In this document: in pieces, positions 1 through 9,900 of the stretch | Layout: each line of letters begins with the position of its first letter | How positions within the stretch are numbered: the first letter of the stretch is position 1 | DNA from: Acholoe squamosa | Taxonomy: Eukaryota; Annelida; Polychaeta; Phyllodocida; Polynoidae | Length of the DNA stretch: 64,000 nucleotides | Assembly: GCA_949317995.1 (NCBI GenBank) | Contig: OX439047.1 | Span: 35,564,950 to 35,628,949, forward strand | Reading direction: 5' to 3' | The notes under the pieces: generated by a model | Databases searched by the model: none | Told to the model about the DNA's origin: nothing | What the model saw: the letters and a program-made list of their open reading frames with translations, nothing else | Made by a program: the position numbers and the translations under genes

Positions 1-2580
1 TTTACCAAGTTACCCCAAACATTACTAGCCAATTACATGGACTATCCATTGACCTTTAGCCTTAACTTGACCTTTGATCAGAACCTAAGTCAGCCAAAAC
101 TACTCAGCCCTCTCATCAGCACTGATGCACCCCAATACATTAAGCACACAGCCCATGCCCTAGATAACATGATACAGAGCCTATTCTCCAAGTCAAAAAC
201 AACACTAAAAACTTTGTCAAAATTGATTTCACCTCCAAACATCAGAAAAGCCAGAAATGCCCCCGGCCAAGTCATTGGTGACATTTTAAGAGCTTCAATA
301 GGCCTCGGGACTCAACCAGAAATTGATATTTTGAATTCTGAGATGTCTGACCTGGATAAAAAGTTAGCCACCAAAATGCACGTGGTAGAATTAGCCACAC
401 ATTTCTTGTTAAATATTTCGGAATTTAATTACAATTCTGTCAACATCTTCTCAAAATTCCAAAACGACACTGATGATGCTCTATCTTTTATTTCCGGAAA
501 ATTAGAGCATTTAAATTCTAACATCTCATCAATATTATTAAAATTAGAACTCCAATCCAGACAGGACACCTTCTATTCAATGTTATTCACAGCAGCAAAT
601 TCTCAAATAGAGTCTTTAATTGACCTCCAAAGCGACTTGGAAAATCTGCTCTTAACCATTAATAATCTACTTGAGGGCACCCTACCCCAATCCATCATCA
701 CACAAGACGACCTCAGTTTAGGTTTAAACAATTTATCCAGCCTCCTGCACGAGGCACACCACGGCATTATTTTAGAAAACCTACCCATAAGTTATTATTA
801 TCAGCGCCGAGTACATGTGCACTGGAGCCATAACTCGAGCCTGTTAATAACCATACCAGTACCCATAACCAGAGGGGGAAGCACCTTTTCTATATTTAGA
901 ATAGAAACCTTCCCCGTGCCTTTCGACACCTCCGACACTAAGTCAGTAGGTCACACCCAGGTGGAGCCACTTCCCGGCTACTTGGCTATGTCCAAGACCC
1001 ACTCACACTATATACAGTTTACACAAGCTGACCTGGATATGTGTGACCTCGGCCACCTTATCAGCTGTAACCTACCCCTACCTCTGTTGTCGGCCACACA
1101 CCCCACATGCACTCTATCCCTATTTTTAGACCTACCAGAGGCGGTGCACCATACCTGCAGTTTTAAAGCACACATGGCAGCATCCATACCAAATCTTATC
1201 CAACCCCTATCACACAGCACCTTCCTATTAATAACCGACCATCCCACTTCCATGCTCCAATGCACAGATTCAGGCCAAGTCAAAATTAAGAATAGAGCAT
1301 ACTCAGTCATCTCAGTCCCATGCCTGTGCTCCATTAAAAATGCCGGCATGATTTTAACCAATTCTGATTTATCTTGCACCCAAAATTTCACCCTAGAACC
1401 CATATCAAAGGCCTATTTCAACTTACCACTGTGGCGACATTTTGGTCAACCTCCAGCCAATGTTTCCGGCATCACCATGGCAACCACTACCCAGACCCTT
1501 CACCTGCCCAATTTTGAAAAATTAAAACACCTACACAATCAAAAAATAGCACCCCTCTTCCAAGACACCCTAACCCTTAAAAGAGCCGCACAGGGACTTA
1601 AAGACCAATCAGCCCTCCTATCCACTAACTCCCTGATGCATCTAGGATATCACCTCCAGTTCTCACCCTGGATACATTTGGTATCACCCCTCCTGGCACT
1701 ACTTTGCTGCGCATTAACCCTTAAGAACCATCTTCGTGTCAATCAATTGGCGCGCTTTATCACACTAGTCTCAGCAACCCGAACACCCAAGATGGCTAAT
1801 GCGGAGAGTTGGGATCGTTTTAAAGATCTGATACGCCAGGCTAACAAAAACTGGCCAGCTCCACAAACGACCCCAAACACAGATCTGGATTTTGTACAAT
1901 CGCCTGACCGCTACCAGGACATGTTCACCTGGATCCTAATAGCAACCCTCCTGTACATCACATGGAGTACCGCCAAGAGGTGCCTGCGACACTGGCCCTA
2001 CTGCAAACAGGACAGCCACAGGACACCTTCGATTGTGGCCAAGATCCATGCTAATGGTCAAACCTTTGATTTCACCGTTGGCAAAATGATCTATGGACAG
2101 AATCTCTGGGCCCCCACCATCACAGCCCCTAAGGTCTCCCCAGCTCGCCTTACGGCACCCCTGGGCAGACACCTGGATCTCCATTGGAAGTCTGACATCA
2201 GGACAATAATCGGGGGACAAGTCCGACAGATCCCGCTACAGCGCTATCCTCCGGTACCACTTCTATGGAGAATACCGCTGTACAGGGTCTTAAAAGGAGC
2301 TCACCACATGACAGTGGTCATCTCCTCAGAAGGACAACCCGATTTTCAACTTGCCTCTAGTGACACTGACCCCGCCATACAACTACCTTGTGAGTCCTGG
2401 CCGGCTGATCGCCATGACTCCCCGGCTGAGCTCACAAAGTACACCCCACTCCGGCATCAGCCAAAGAAAGACAAATACATGTACAAGCAACCGGAGATGA
2501 TGCTCACACCACCCTCAACATCAACCAGCGGTAAGTTTTCATCAAAAACCTACTTTGATCCTCATGTGGGGATCAATTAA
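1..2580 (+). CDS. env: Env-like fusion glycoprotein, partial (N-terminus outside window)
   Basis: The reading frame is open from base 1, so the first Met (base 37) need not be the start; 847 residues follow it. Numbering from that Met, a basic Lys/Arg stretch at about 67-72 precedes a Gly/Ile/Leu-rich segment (about 75-92) placed like a fusion peptide after a cleavage site. Long heptad-rich helices follow (about 95-250), then a cysteine-rich ectodomain (about 330-480). A strong hydrophobic segment lies at about 541-562 and a second at about 628-644, followed by some 200 polar, Pro-rich residues. Several NxS/T sites are present. The architecture recalls baculovirus-F/errantivirus-type class I Env proteins in the surface of virions; that family call is from architecture, not alignment. 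The frame is uninterrupted, which suggests a fairly recent copy. The long C-terminal extension with a second hydrophobic segment is unusual. Confidence 0.65.
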   Translation, partial: FTKLPQTLLANYMDYPLTFSLNLTFDQNLSQPKLLSPLISTDAPQYIKHTAHALDNMIQSLFSKSKTTLKTLSKLISPPNIRKARNAPGQVIGDILRASIGLGTQPEIDILNSEMSDLDKKLATKMHVVELATHFLLNISEFNYNSVNIFSKFQNDTDDALSFISGKLEHLNSNISSILLKLELQSRQDTFYSMLFTAANSQIESLIDLQSDLENLLLTINNLLEGTLPQSIITQDDLSLGLNNLSSLLHEAHHGIILENLPISYYYQRRVHVHWSHNSSLLITIPVPITRGGSTFSIFRIETFPVPFDTSDTKSVGHTQVEPLPGYLAMSKTHSHYIQFTQADLDMCDLGHLISCNLPLPLLSATHPTCTLSLFLDLPEAVHHTCSFKAHMAASIPNLIQPLSHSTFLLITDHPTSMLQCTDSGQVKIKNRAYSVISVPCLCSIKNAGMILTNSDLSCTQNFTLEPISKAYFNLPLWRHFGQPPANVSGITMATTTQTLHLPNFEKLKHLHNQKIAPLFQDTLTLKRAAQGLKDQSALLSTNSLMHLGYHLQFSPWIHLVSPLLALLCCALTLKNHLRVNQLARFITLVSATRTPKMANAESWDRFKDLIRQANKNWPAPQTTPNTDLDFVQSPDRYQDMFTWILIATLLYITWSTAKRCLRHWPYCKQDSHRTPSIVAKIHANGQTFDFTVGKMIYGQNLWAPTITAPKVSPARLTAPLGRHLDLHWKSDIRTIIGGQVRQIPLQRYPPVPLLWRIPLYRVLKGAHHMTVVISSEGQPDFQLASSDTDPAIQLPCESWPADRHDSPAELTKYTPLRHQPKKDKYMYKQPEMMLTPPSTSTSGKFSSKTYFDPHVGIN

Positions 2581-4404
2581 CCGCCGGCCACCCCCCATAT
2601 AACCTGGTAATGGACTCTCCCGGTCGCCCAATCCACCGGATAGCCCAATCTAACACCTTCATGTGGGGATCATCCCCATCCTTAATAGCTCTAAATCCGA
2701 CCCCACCCACAATTAAAACCATCTTAACAACATCTCCATACCACAACACAGTTTCGACCCACAATAACACAGTTATTTCGACTCACTGTGAAGGCCCACC
2801 GCACGTTGAGACGTCGCCATCTTGTTTCTGACGTCGCGTCTGGTTTCCCCGCCAAACGCTGCGTCAGAACGCCGGCGCAGCGTCTCACCACTGCCGTCGG
2901 CCTCCCCAACGTCAGATCCCTTTCATTTTTCCCACGTTGGCATGACAACTTAACGTCAGTCATGACACCCGCAATCAATATCTGCGTCAAAACAATAACA
3001 TAAGCACGTGTTAGCAATATCACTAGACTTGTTTTCGACCCAAGTTAACAATAACAACCCGCATGAGAATTGAGAGCCCGCCCTTGCCAATTTAGAAGCC
3101 CAGAACAGACAACATAACTTCTAACTGGTGGTGGACTTTCAAATATATTATTAGCACAATCACAGTAAAATCAGGCTCGTGGCACTTATAATGATTATCA
3201 CAGTCTTTTATCACAAATCAGCATAAATCACTCTTGATCGCATTTGGCTGTGCCACCTTCTGGAACTGGTCCTTTTCTTTCCATCTCACTGGCGCCACAA
3301 TCCTGTCTAACAAGCAGGTACTTTCTACGCCTCAATTTCTGGAAAACACAAGTAATGGGCCCCTGTAAGTCACCACTCTACCTAATAAAATCTAAAGTGA
3401 GATCAAAATCCAATCTTCTCTTAACAAGACTCATTTACTTCAAAACAATTCCAACCAACTCGATCAAAATTTCACGTACCAGCCAGGGCCATCAGAATAC
3501 AACACAGGGCCCACTGGCCCCTCCCTCAGGGCCATCGGGCGGCCCACGGACCCGGTGACATAACATTGGCACCTCACCGACGTGAACCCAGACCAGGACA
3601 ATCCTGAAACAAAAAGAAACATGGCGTCAGACCACCGGCACCACACCCAAATACGCGAAAACCCCAAAAATCGAGAAATTTGTACAGGTACTCACCCAAA
3701 CATCTCCACCAGCACCAGCAGAACAAACAGACTCCCTGAAGGCATCACTACGAGTTCAACCCGTGCAATCATGATCCCGAGGTATTCCTTCTTTCGAGCC
3801 GCAAATAATCAAAAATCTATGGCTCGTCTCGTCGATCATGTATCGCCTTCTAATGCTGAAAATAGCTCCACATCCCTTTATAGCAAGACCCACCGCGGGA
3901 GCATAAGGTTAATTTTTGGACCTATTTTTCGAAAAAGCGCATCCATCAAAATTCAAAATTTCAGCCAACCAAACCCACCCTTGGGACCCAGAATCACCCA
4001 ACCCAAAGTTGAGACAACCCTTACACATGAACCCAATGAGTCCATGGCAAGTCTACACCATTGACCATGCCATTTGACCATGTCCTTACACGAACGCTGA
4101 ACAAACGCCAGCTCAGTGGCGCCAGCCAATGTTTCTCGCATGAACTAAATAAGAACAGATCCCCATACAGTGGCGCTACCCGTGCCGCGCAGCAGAACTA
4201 ACCTGGACCCTGGATATTCCAGTTTCCCGCTCACATTTGGCCATGAGTCTACACCGGCCCAATGACACTGCACATCAATATGCACTGCCTAATTCACTGC
4301 CTTACCTGTCAATTTGGTATTTTTGTTGGTCGCCTTGTAATCCATGCACTGTTATCAACCCCACAACTAAAAATCCCCCTTCTCTTGTTCTGATTTTTCA
4401 ATAC
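2581..4404 (+). other. Post-env region of the retroelement, mostly non-coding
   Basis: The base composition (A/C-rich on the + strand) matches env. No long convincing ORF is seen; a 160-codon open frame at 3582-4064 has no recognisable domain. The motif TGTGGGGAT occurs at about 2565 and 2662, and again at the start of the LTR at 6139. A cluster of CGTC(A) motifs at 2811-2989, an AATAAA at about 3384 and a TGGCACC motif just after ACATAACA at about 3553-3568 together resemble U3, R-U5 and a primer-binding site, so an LTR at about 2565-3560 is possible. Confidence 0.4.
2811..2989 (+). promoter_or_regulatory. Cluster of CRE/TRE-like CGTC(A) half-sites
   Basis: CGTC or CGTCA cores occur at about 2812, 2832 (within TGACGTCG), 2862, 2910, 2954 and 2985. 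Six cores in 180 bases stand out from the surrounding sequence, where they are rare. Such clusters are typical of retroviral enhancers or internal promoters bound by CREB/ATF proteins. The function here is inference; no transcription start is evident. Confidence 0.35.
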
Positions 4405-4965
4405 AGAGGCCAACGACCTAATCGAGGAGGCGGAGACCGCATTGACAGGCCAGCAGGAGATAGTGGCAGACCAGGCACGCCCATACCAACCGGCCTGCCC
4501 CATTGGAGCACACGATTCTGCTCTCCAATAGGGCCACCTACTAGATTTGCCACCCTGGGTAGAAATTGTCCCCACCTAATGTATAGCTACAGCTGCCCAT
4601 GCAGCATGAACAAAGACAATAGACCAGAAACTTTCAAAACAATTGGCTCGACCCAGGTCTGGAGACCCCTACCCAAAACATACCAAGCTTCATCTGAGGA
4701 GGACAGTGACTCTGACACCTCCCTCTCAGCAGAACCAATAGACATGGACCCTGCATACAGTTCCGATCTGAATTTGCAGCCTGACTCAGGCAAGCCTAGC
4801 AGAATGCATTTCAGCAAAATTGTAAACTTTGTCCCCAACACCAAAAAATCCAGATCCAGGAGAAGACCCTCACTAGGTCGCTCCCTCAACCCACATGTCT
4901 TTAACCACCAAGACCCACCACCAAAGGGTCTTGCAAACCAAAGTTGCCATAGAAGGAGAAAATAA
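4237..4965 (+). CDS. Candidate accessory ORF of the retroelement (Arg-rich, acidic)
   Basis: The open frame codes for 242 residues, but a strong 3' splice site (pyrimidine tract then ATACAG, ending at about 4405) lies inside it, so the real exon may start there. The predicted C-terminal half has a Cys-rich patch (CPHLMYSYSCPC), an acidic run (SSEEDSDSDTS) and a basic run (KKSRSRRR, about residue 203) like a nuclear-localisation or RNA-binding motif. The first 130 bases after the splice site are also open in a second frame that looks equally protein-like, so overlapping frames are possible. Position between env and the LTR and the acidic/basic make-up recall regulatory proteins of complex retroviruses, but no homology is claimed. 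Confidence 0.35.
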   Translation: MAMSLHRPNDTAHQYALPNSLPYLSIWYFCWSPCNPCTVINPTTKNPPSLVLIFQYRGQRPNRGGGDRIDRPAGDSGRPGTPIPTGLPHWSTRFCSPIGPPTRFATLGRNCPHLMYSYSCPCSMNKDNRPETFKTIGSTQVWRPLPKTYQASSEEDSDSDTSLSAEPIDMDPAYSSDLNLQPDSGKPSRMHFSKIVNFVPNTKKSRSRRRPSLGRSLNPHVFNHQDPPPKGLANQSCHRRRK

Positions 4966-6138
4966 TTTCATTAACCATCCTCTATTTATTTTATTTATTT
5001 TTGAAACTGTCTTTAATATTATGGACTAAAAGTGTAGAGACACACTTCACTCACCGACCGCCCATGGACACTATGAACACTGACTCAGTCAGCCTAGTCA
5101 ACTGATTTTTAAAGCCAGTTTTTCTTGTTTGCATAAGGCTATGATACATAACCATGAAAGCACGCTGCATTTTTACATTTATTTTCCTTTATAAGAACAT
5201 TATGAAGAACACAAGCCAGGCAGCAGGTTTTTGTGATCTTAAGATGCCATAAAGTTCTTTTTCTTTTTCACACTGTACCTTTTCAAACCCAACCATGTCA
5301 AATATTTATGGGTTTTAGCTAGTTTGTATTTTTCTAAAAATTTTACAAGGAAGCCCTGGCAACCAGTATCTTTGCAGGATCAATTGAGATCCAAACTAAA
5401 TATCAGCCAGAGCCTCCATTTACTTTTGTATTAACCTCGTCCTTTTTCAGCAAATTACAACCCCAGGTAGACTGAAGGCTAAACATGCTAAATTTTCCAT
5501 TGACTAAGACAAACCTTCTACAAAATTAACAGAAACTTTTACAGATAAATAAAAGACCAAAAAACCAAAAAATTTTTTCAGAAAATTCCTTAAACATATC
5601 ACCTAAAAGCCTTCAGACTCCCTAAGCCTTACCAGTATTATAAGGAATGATTGATCGACTTGCCAGTCATCAATTACCTTACCTCTGTTTTTATTTATTA
5701 TATTGTATTGTATATTGGCTCAAGACCTAAATAATAAGTGCCTACCGGTACTGAAACAAACTTCAGTATTAACTTATCTACCTCAAGGTCTGCCTTAAAG
5801 CCAATAACTGCATGTTTTAGGATAGTTTTTGTTTCCTTTATCTTGTGTGAACTTTAGTGCTAGATAATAATCCAGCCTTTGTATCCTACCACGACCTGAA
5901 TTTTTCATATTCTTCTTGTCAAAATTACAAACAACACCTCTTTGGCACAGTTTCGTTTTGTACTGTTTATAAATTATTCATGTTCAATCAAAAACCAATA
6001 TTAAATATCTCCTTAATACTGCAAACCTTCAACTTAAATGATAAGATGTAATACCTATTATTACACATCAAACATATTGTCAGTAGACCTTTTCTCACGA
6101 ACTTCCTCCTTAAAACCTCGCGTGGAATCGAGTAGGAA
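4966..6138. other. AT-rich non-coding stretch before the LTR
   Basis: No ORF of note, no exon and no repeat array were found. A 13-base direct repeat (TTGTCAGTAGACC) occurs at 6077-6089 and again at 6148-6160, just inside the LTR. The bases before 6139 are moderately purine-rich, a weak polypurine-tract candidate. Confidence 0.5.
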
Positions 6139-6827
6139 TGTGGGGATTTGTCAGTAGACCGTTATAGGTATTGTACTTATCATATTTATTTTTCACCTTT
6201 GACTCTACCATGTAACCCAGTGCCCGAGTCTACCCACAAGCCAAACCATACCAAAGACCAAAGGCTGGCGGCGTCAACTGCACTCAGTGACCCCGCCTCC
6301 TCCCACTGGAGGATACGCCGTCAATCACAAGCAGCTCGCTGCATGCTGGAAATTCCTAGCAGACAATGTTTAGAAACAACTCCCCATGCTGGATGACATG
6401 CCCATTGATCATGAGCAGCTCACAGCATACCGGGAGTTCCCAGCAGCTATATTTAGAACCACACTGAACTCTGTGAACCCCAGTGCTATGTTTGGGATCT
6501 CCCCTACATACCTGCACTGGAGTTCCCCAGTTACTATATTTAGCTCACCTGATACTATTTTTAGGATGAGCTGGGTGAGCGGCTCCTACTACAAATACCT
6601 GTGGAGGGAGCAGCTCACTCATCTTTCCACCTTCATACTTCATACCTCACACACTCACGTGAGATCAAGGCCCTTGGCTCAAGGGCTAGGCTTGGACACT
6701 GTTGGGCACCTTTATACTGTATCACCATCTATACCTCGTGGACTTCTATGAATAAAGTGGATATCAAACTGGATTCCTGATTCGTCTGTATTCATCCTTA
6801 TTCAACATTTACGGACTCGTTGACACA
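6139..6827 (+). mobile_element. LTR of the env-bearing retroelement
   Basis: The stretch begins TGTGGGGA and ends GTTGACACA, giving matching TGTG/CACA ends. A TTTATA-like element lies at about 6709 and AATAAA at about 6752, with some 70 bases of U5-like sequence after it. Together these give the usual U3-R-U5 order in + orientation. U3 carries imperfect repeats built around a GGAGTTCCCAGCAGCTATAT motif. About 90 bases separate its end from the CDC16 exon at 6918. Confidence 0.55.
6348..6528 (+). promoter_or_regulatory. NF-kB/Rel-like sites in the LTR
   Basis: GGAAATTCCT (6348-6357), GGGAGTTCCC (6432-6441), GGGATCTCCC (6494-6503) and GGAGTTCCCC (6519-6528) lie within 181 bases. The second and third fit the GGGRNNYYCC consensus exactly; the other two are one step away. 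Three of them are followed by similar CAGCA/ACTATATTTAG sequence, so the sites sit in a diverged tandem repeat, as enhancers in vertebrate retroviral LTRs often do. Binding by Rel proteins is inference. Confidence 0.45.
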
Positions 6828-6917
6828 GTAGTCAATTTTCAAAAAAATGTATACAGTAGTCAAGTTAGGGTAGAATATATTTCGTTTGATATACAATTTC
6901 AAATTCAATTCCTACAG

Positions 6918-9900
6918 TATGAATGCAAGGAGTGGGAAGAGGCATTAGAAGTCTTGGACCAGACGCCGGTAATAAACAGACCAGTTCCCAACATCCCCAT
7001 AGAGACGCCAGCACCACCACCACCAGGGATGCCAACAGAAAATGTATGTATCGGTACTTTATGATGGGAGAAAAAAAAGAGAAAAGAGTAGAAGTCTGCT
7101 AACCACACAAAACTAGGAAAATTGACATTGATACCAAAATCGAACGGGGCAGAGGGTGGTGGAGGAAATGAACTATCAATTGAACCTTCCATGGGATTTT
7201 ATGACACTTAAGTAAGCGTATACACACAAAAAAAATAAACTGGTAATTAAAAGAAAAAAAGATATATTCTTCTCAAAACTGTTACTGATAGTGTACTTCG
7301 TCTTACTTTTCAGCTGGACAGCAGTATAAACTTGTTACGCGGGAAGGTGTATGAAGCCATGGATAACCGCAGCCTTGCCTGCGAGTGTTTCAGGGAGGCT
7401 TTACGGCACGATGTATATTGTTATGAAGCCTTTGAGAACTTAGTCAGTCACCACATGATGTCAGCACAAGAAGGTTTGTACACATTGAATCCTCTGTACA
7501 GTTCAACAGTTGACTTTTGATTGGTCGTTTAAGAAAATCAGAATTTTTTGTATTGAAAAAGATACTTCCTGAGATCTCTGTAAACCCACTGAGAAAATCT
7601 TTTACCTTTTATATGGGGGGGGGGGGGTCTGACCTAACATATCTGATCCCTTTGCATATTCTAGATATTTCACTGCCTCATTATCAAATTTAAACCCTGG
7701 ACAACAAAAGATTGCTGTAATATTGATCAGTAGACCCCTTTTAATAACTATTCTGTTGTAAAACATGATTTAGACATTGCCCTAAAGTCATATAATAGTA
7801 CGCTTTAGACTTTTTCATTTTCGGCATTTCATATCCCTTATCAGGGACGTAGATAAATTCCTTGATTGTATAAGCAATATGACTTTTCATGTGGGTACTT
7901 TCCCTGCACTGGAACTGTACATGTATAGGTTCCACTGGACCAGAAAACATCCATTTACCGAGTGCTGTAAAATTTATATGTAGCTATCCTGCACACTGAT
8001 CAGGTGCTAGGGGAATGACTTACTTTTGGATGAATTTAGCACATGCAGACCATGGCATGATAGTCTTTAAGAGCCCTATCCCCTCACGCAGGGTTCCCAC
8101 GCGTCATGGAATGTCATGGAATAAAAAGCTGTCAGGGAAAGTCATGGAATGTCATGGAATTTCTGAAAATTTCATTTTGTGTCATGGAAATTCATGGAAA
8201 ATGGGAAATCCAAATATTTATTGCGAAATCTTTTGGAGGGGACCCTTTTGCCCACCTCGATTGCAGGAATTTCGCCGGGATGTCAACCCCAATAATGTCC
8301 AAATATAGTAAAAAAATGTCATGGAAAATTTTTATTTTTGTCACGGAAATGTCATGGAATTTGAATCTCAAGATTTTGTGGGAACCCTGTCAAGAGTTTC
8401 CGTTAGGATATTGTTATTGCGCATACAGGATATACACAAGGGGCTCGCTGGCAGAAATTCTAAGGCTATGTCTATTCAAATAACATTGAGAAGAGAAAAA
8501 AGAACAACATACATAATAGTGTGCTTTAACTATTTATACATTTGGATTTCAGAAAGAGAACTTATAGAACAACTGCCTTTCTCCAAACAATGTCCAGAAG
8601 AAGAAGTTGAACTGTTACGATTTCTGTATGAAAACAAATTGAAAAAGGTAAATTTAGATATAAACTAATGAGTAATTAGTAAAACAGGTTGTGTATAATT
8701 AACTTAAACCAAGAAGAGTATCAATACTTAAAGTGTACGCAAACCACATGACAGTCGATTAGAAATCTGTAATGTTATTGAGACATTGATATACAATGGA
8801 ACAATCGTTGCTGTGCTTTACATAATGTTCTAAAATGCAATATGTGTACCTGTTTTATTTTTTCAGTACCAACGACCGAGTGAACTGTCCATACCAAACA
8901 GTTTAGCAATCCTTAACGATAATTTAGATGTAGTGGTAGGCTTAGCTGAACGACATTATTACAACTGTGATTTCCGGGAATGCCACAAAATCACAACAGC
9001 GTAAGTGAAACATCTCAAGTCTCATAGTTAAAAGTGATGACATTTCCCCCCTTTGGCCCATAGGTAAAATAAATTGCATGGGGAGTTTTATTTGTAACGG
9101 GTCGTTGAGAAATGTTTTGCCAGCAGTAAATGCATTTTTTTCCGTTATAGTTTTTCTCAATAGATTAATTGTATATTGTCATAGAAAACGATTTTATGTC
9201 CCTCCATATGATATATCTTTTATATTTCAGGGTGCTAAACAAAGACCCATACAACAGCCAATGTCTTCCCCTCCACATTGCTGTTCTGGTAGAACTGAAA
9301 AAGTCCAACAGTATGTATTCACAACCATAAAACCATGACTATAATAGCTAGAAGTTTTATCTCCAATACAAGGCATACCCTGAATTCGGTTGACAAGCTA
9401 TAGGGTCGAGCCTGGATGCATTATCAACCAATCAAGTCATTCCCTGTATTTACCTATCATGCTGGTTCTTATCAGTGCTAATCTCACCAGGTGTCAGAAA
9501 CTGCAATGGCGGACCCACTAGGCCTCGATACTAGCCCTATAAGGTGCCCACGGGTTTGAATATATGTCATTCATCGGTAAAATCTATATAATATATCAAA
9601 TATCTAGGATATATTACAAGGTGCACAAGTACGCTTGGAATGTTTTTAGCGTGGCGACTCTAAGTGGTACAAGTGCGACTAGTTGACTAGTGTATGATTC
9701 AGAGTCGCCACGATGTAAGGATGAGGAGGTCCTACAATCTATTTTTGTTTGTGGCTCCTCTGCTATGGACTATTCCTGCACAATATTCTAATGTGATAAC
9801 AACACTGAACAGAGTGTGTACATAACTACCAGTGAAGGAATTTTCTGGATATATATCATACTTTTGATTTTATTCACAGATTAGACATTTCATCATTTGA

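Larger units (their letters stand above)
1..6827 (+). mobile_element. Env-bearing endogenous retroelement, 3' part (env to 3' LTR)
   Basis: An Env-like ORF open from the left edge, a long post-env region and a terminal repeat (TGTG...CACA, AATAAA near its end) are arranged in one sense, as in the 3' half of a retrovirus or env-containing gypsy-type element. The 5' LTR, gag and pol would lie left of the window. The element lies in the same sense as CDC16, upstream of the exon at 6918, so it sits in a CDC16 intron. The unit is inferred: no second LTR copy is visible to prove the right boundary. Alternatively two elements abut, because a separate LTR-like stretch may lie at about 2565-3560. Confidence 0.6.

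Noticed and set aside
3582..4064. 160-codon frame after the PBS-like motif as a possible gag start
   Set aside because: No capsid, zinc-knuckle or other domain pattern; amino-acid make-up looks like a chance frame in A/C-rich DNA.
8015..8668. Overlapping 97-125-codon frames across 8015-8668
   Set aside because: They run through the GTCATGGAAT MITE and only overlap the real CDC16 exon at 8553-8647 by chance.
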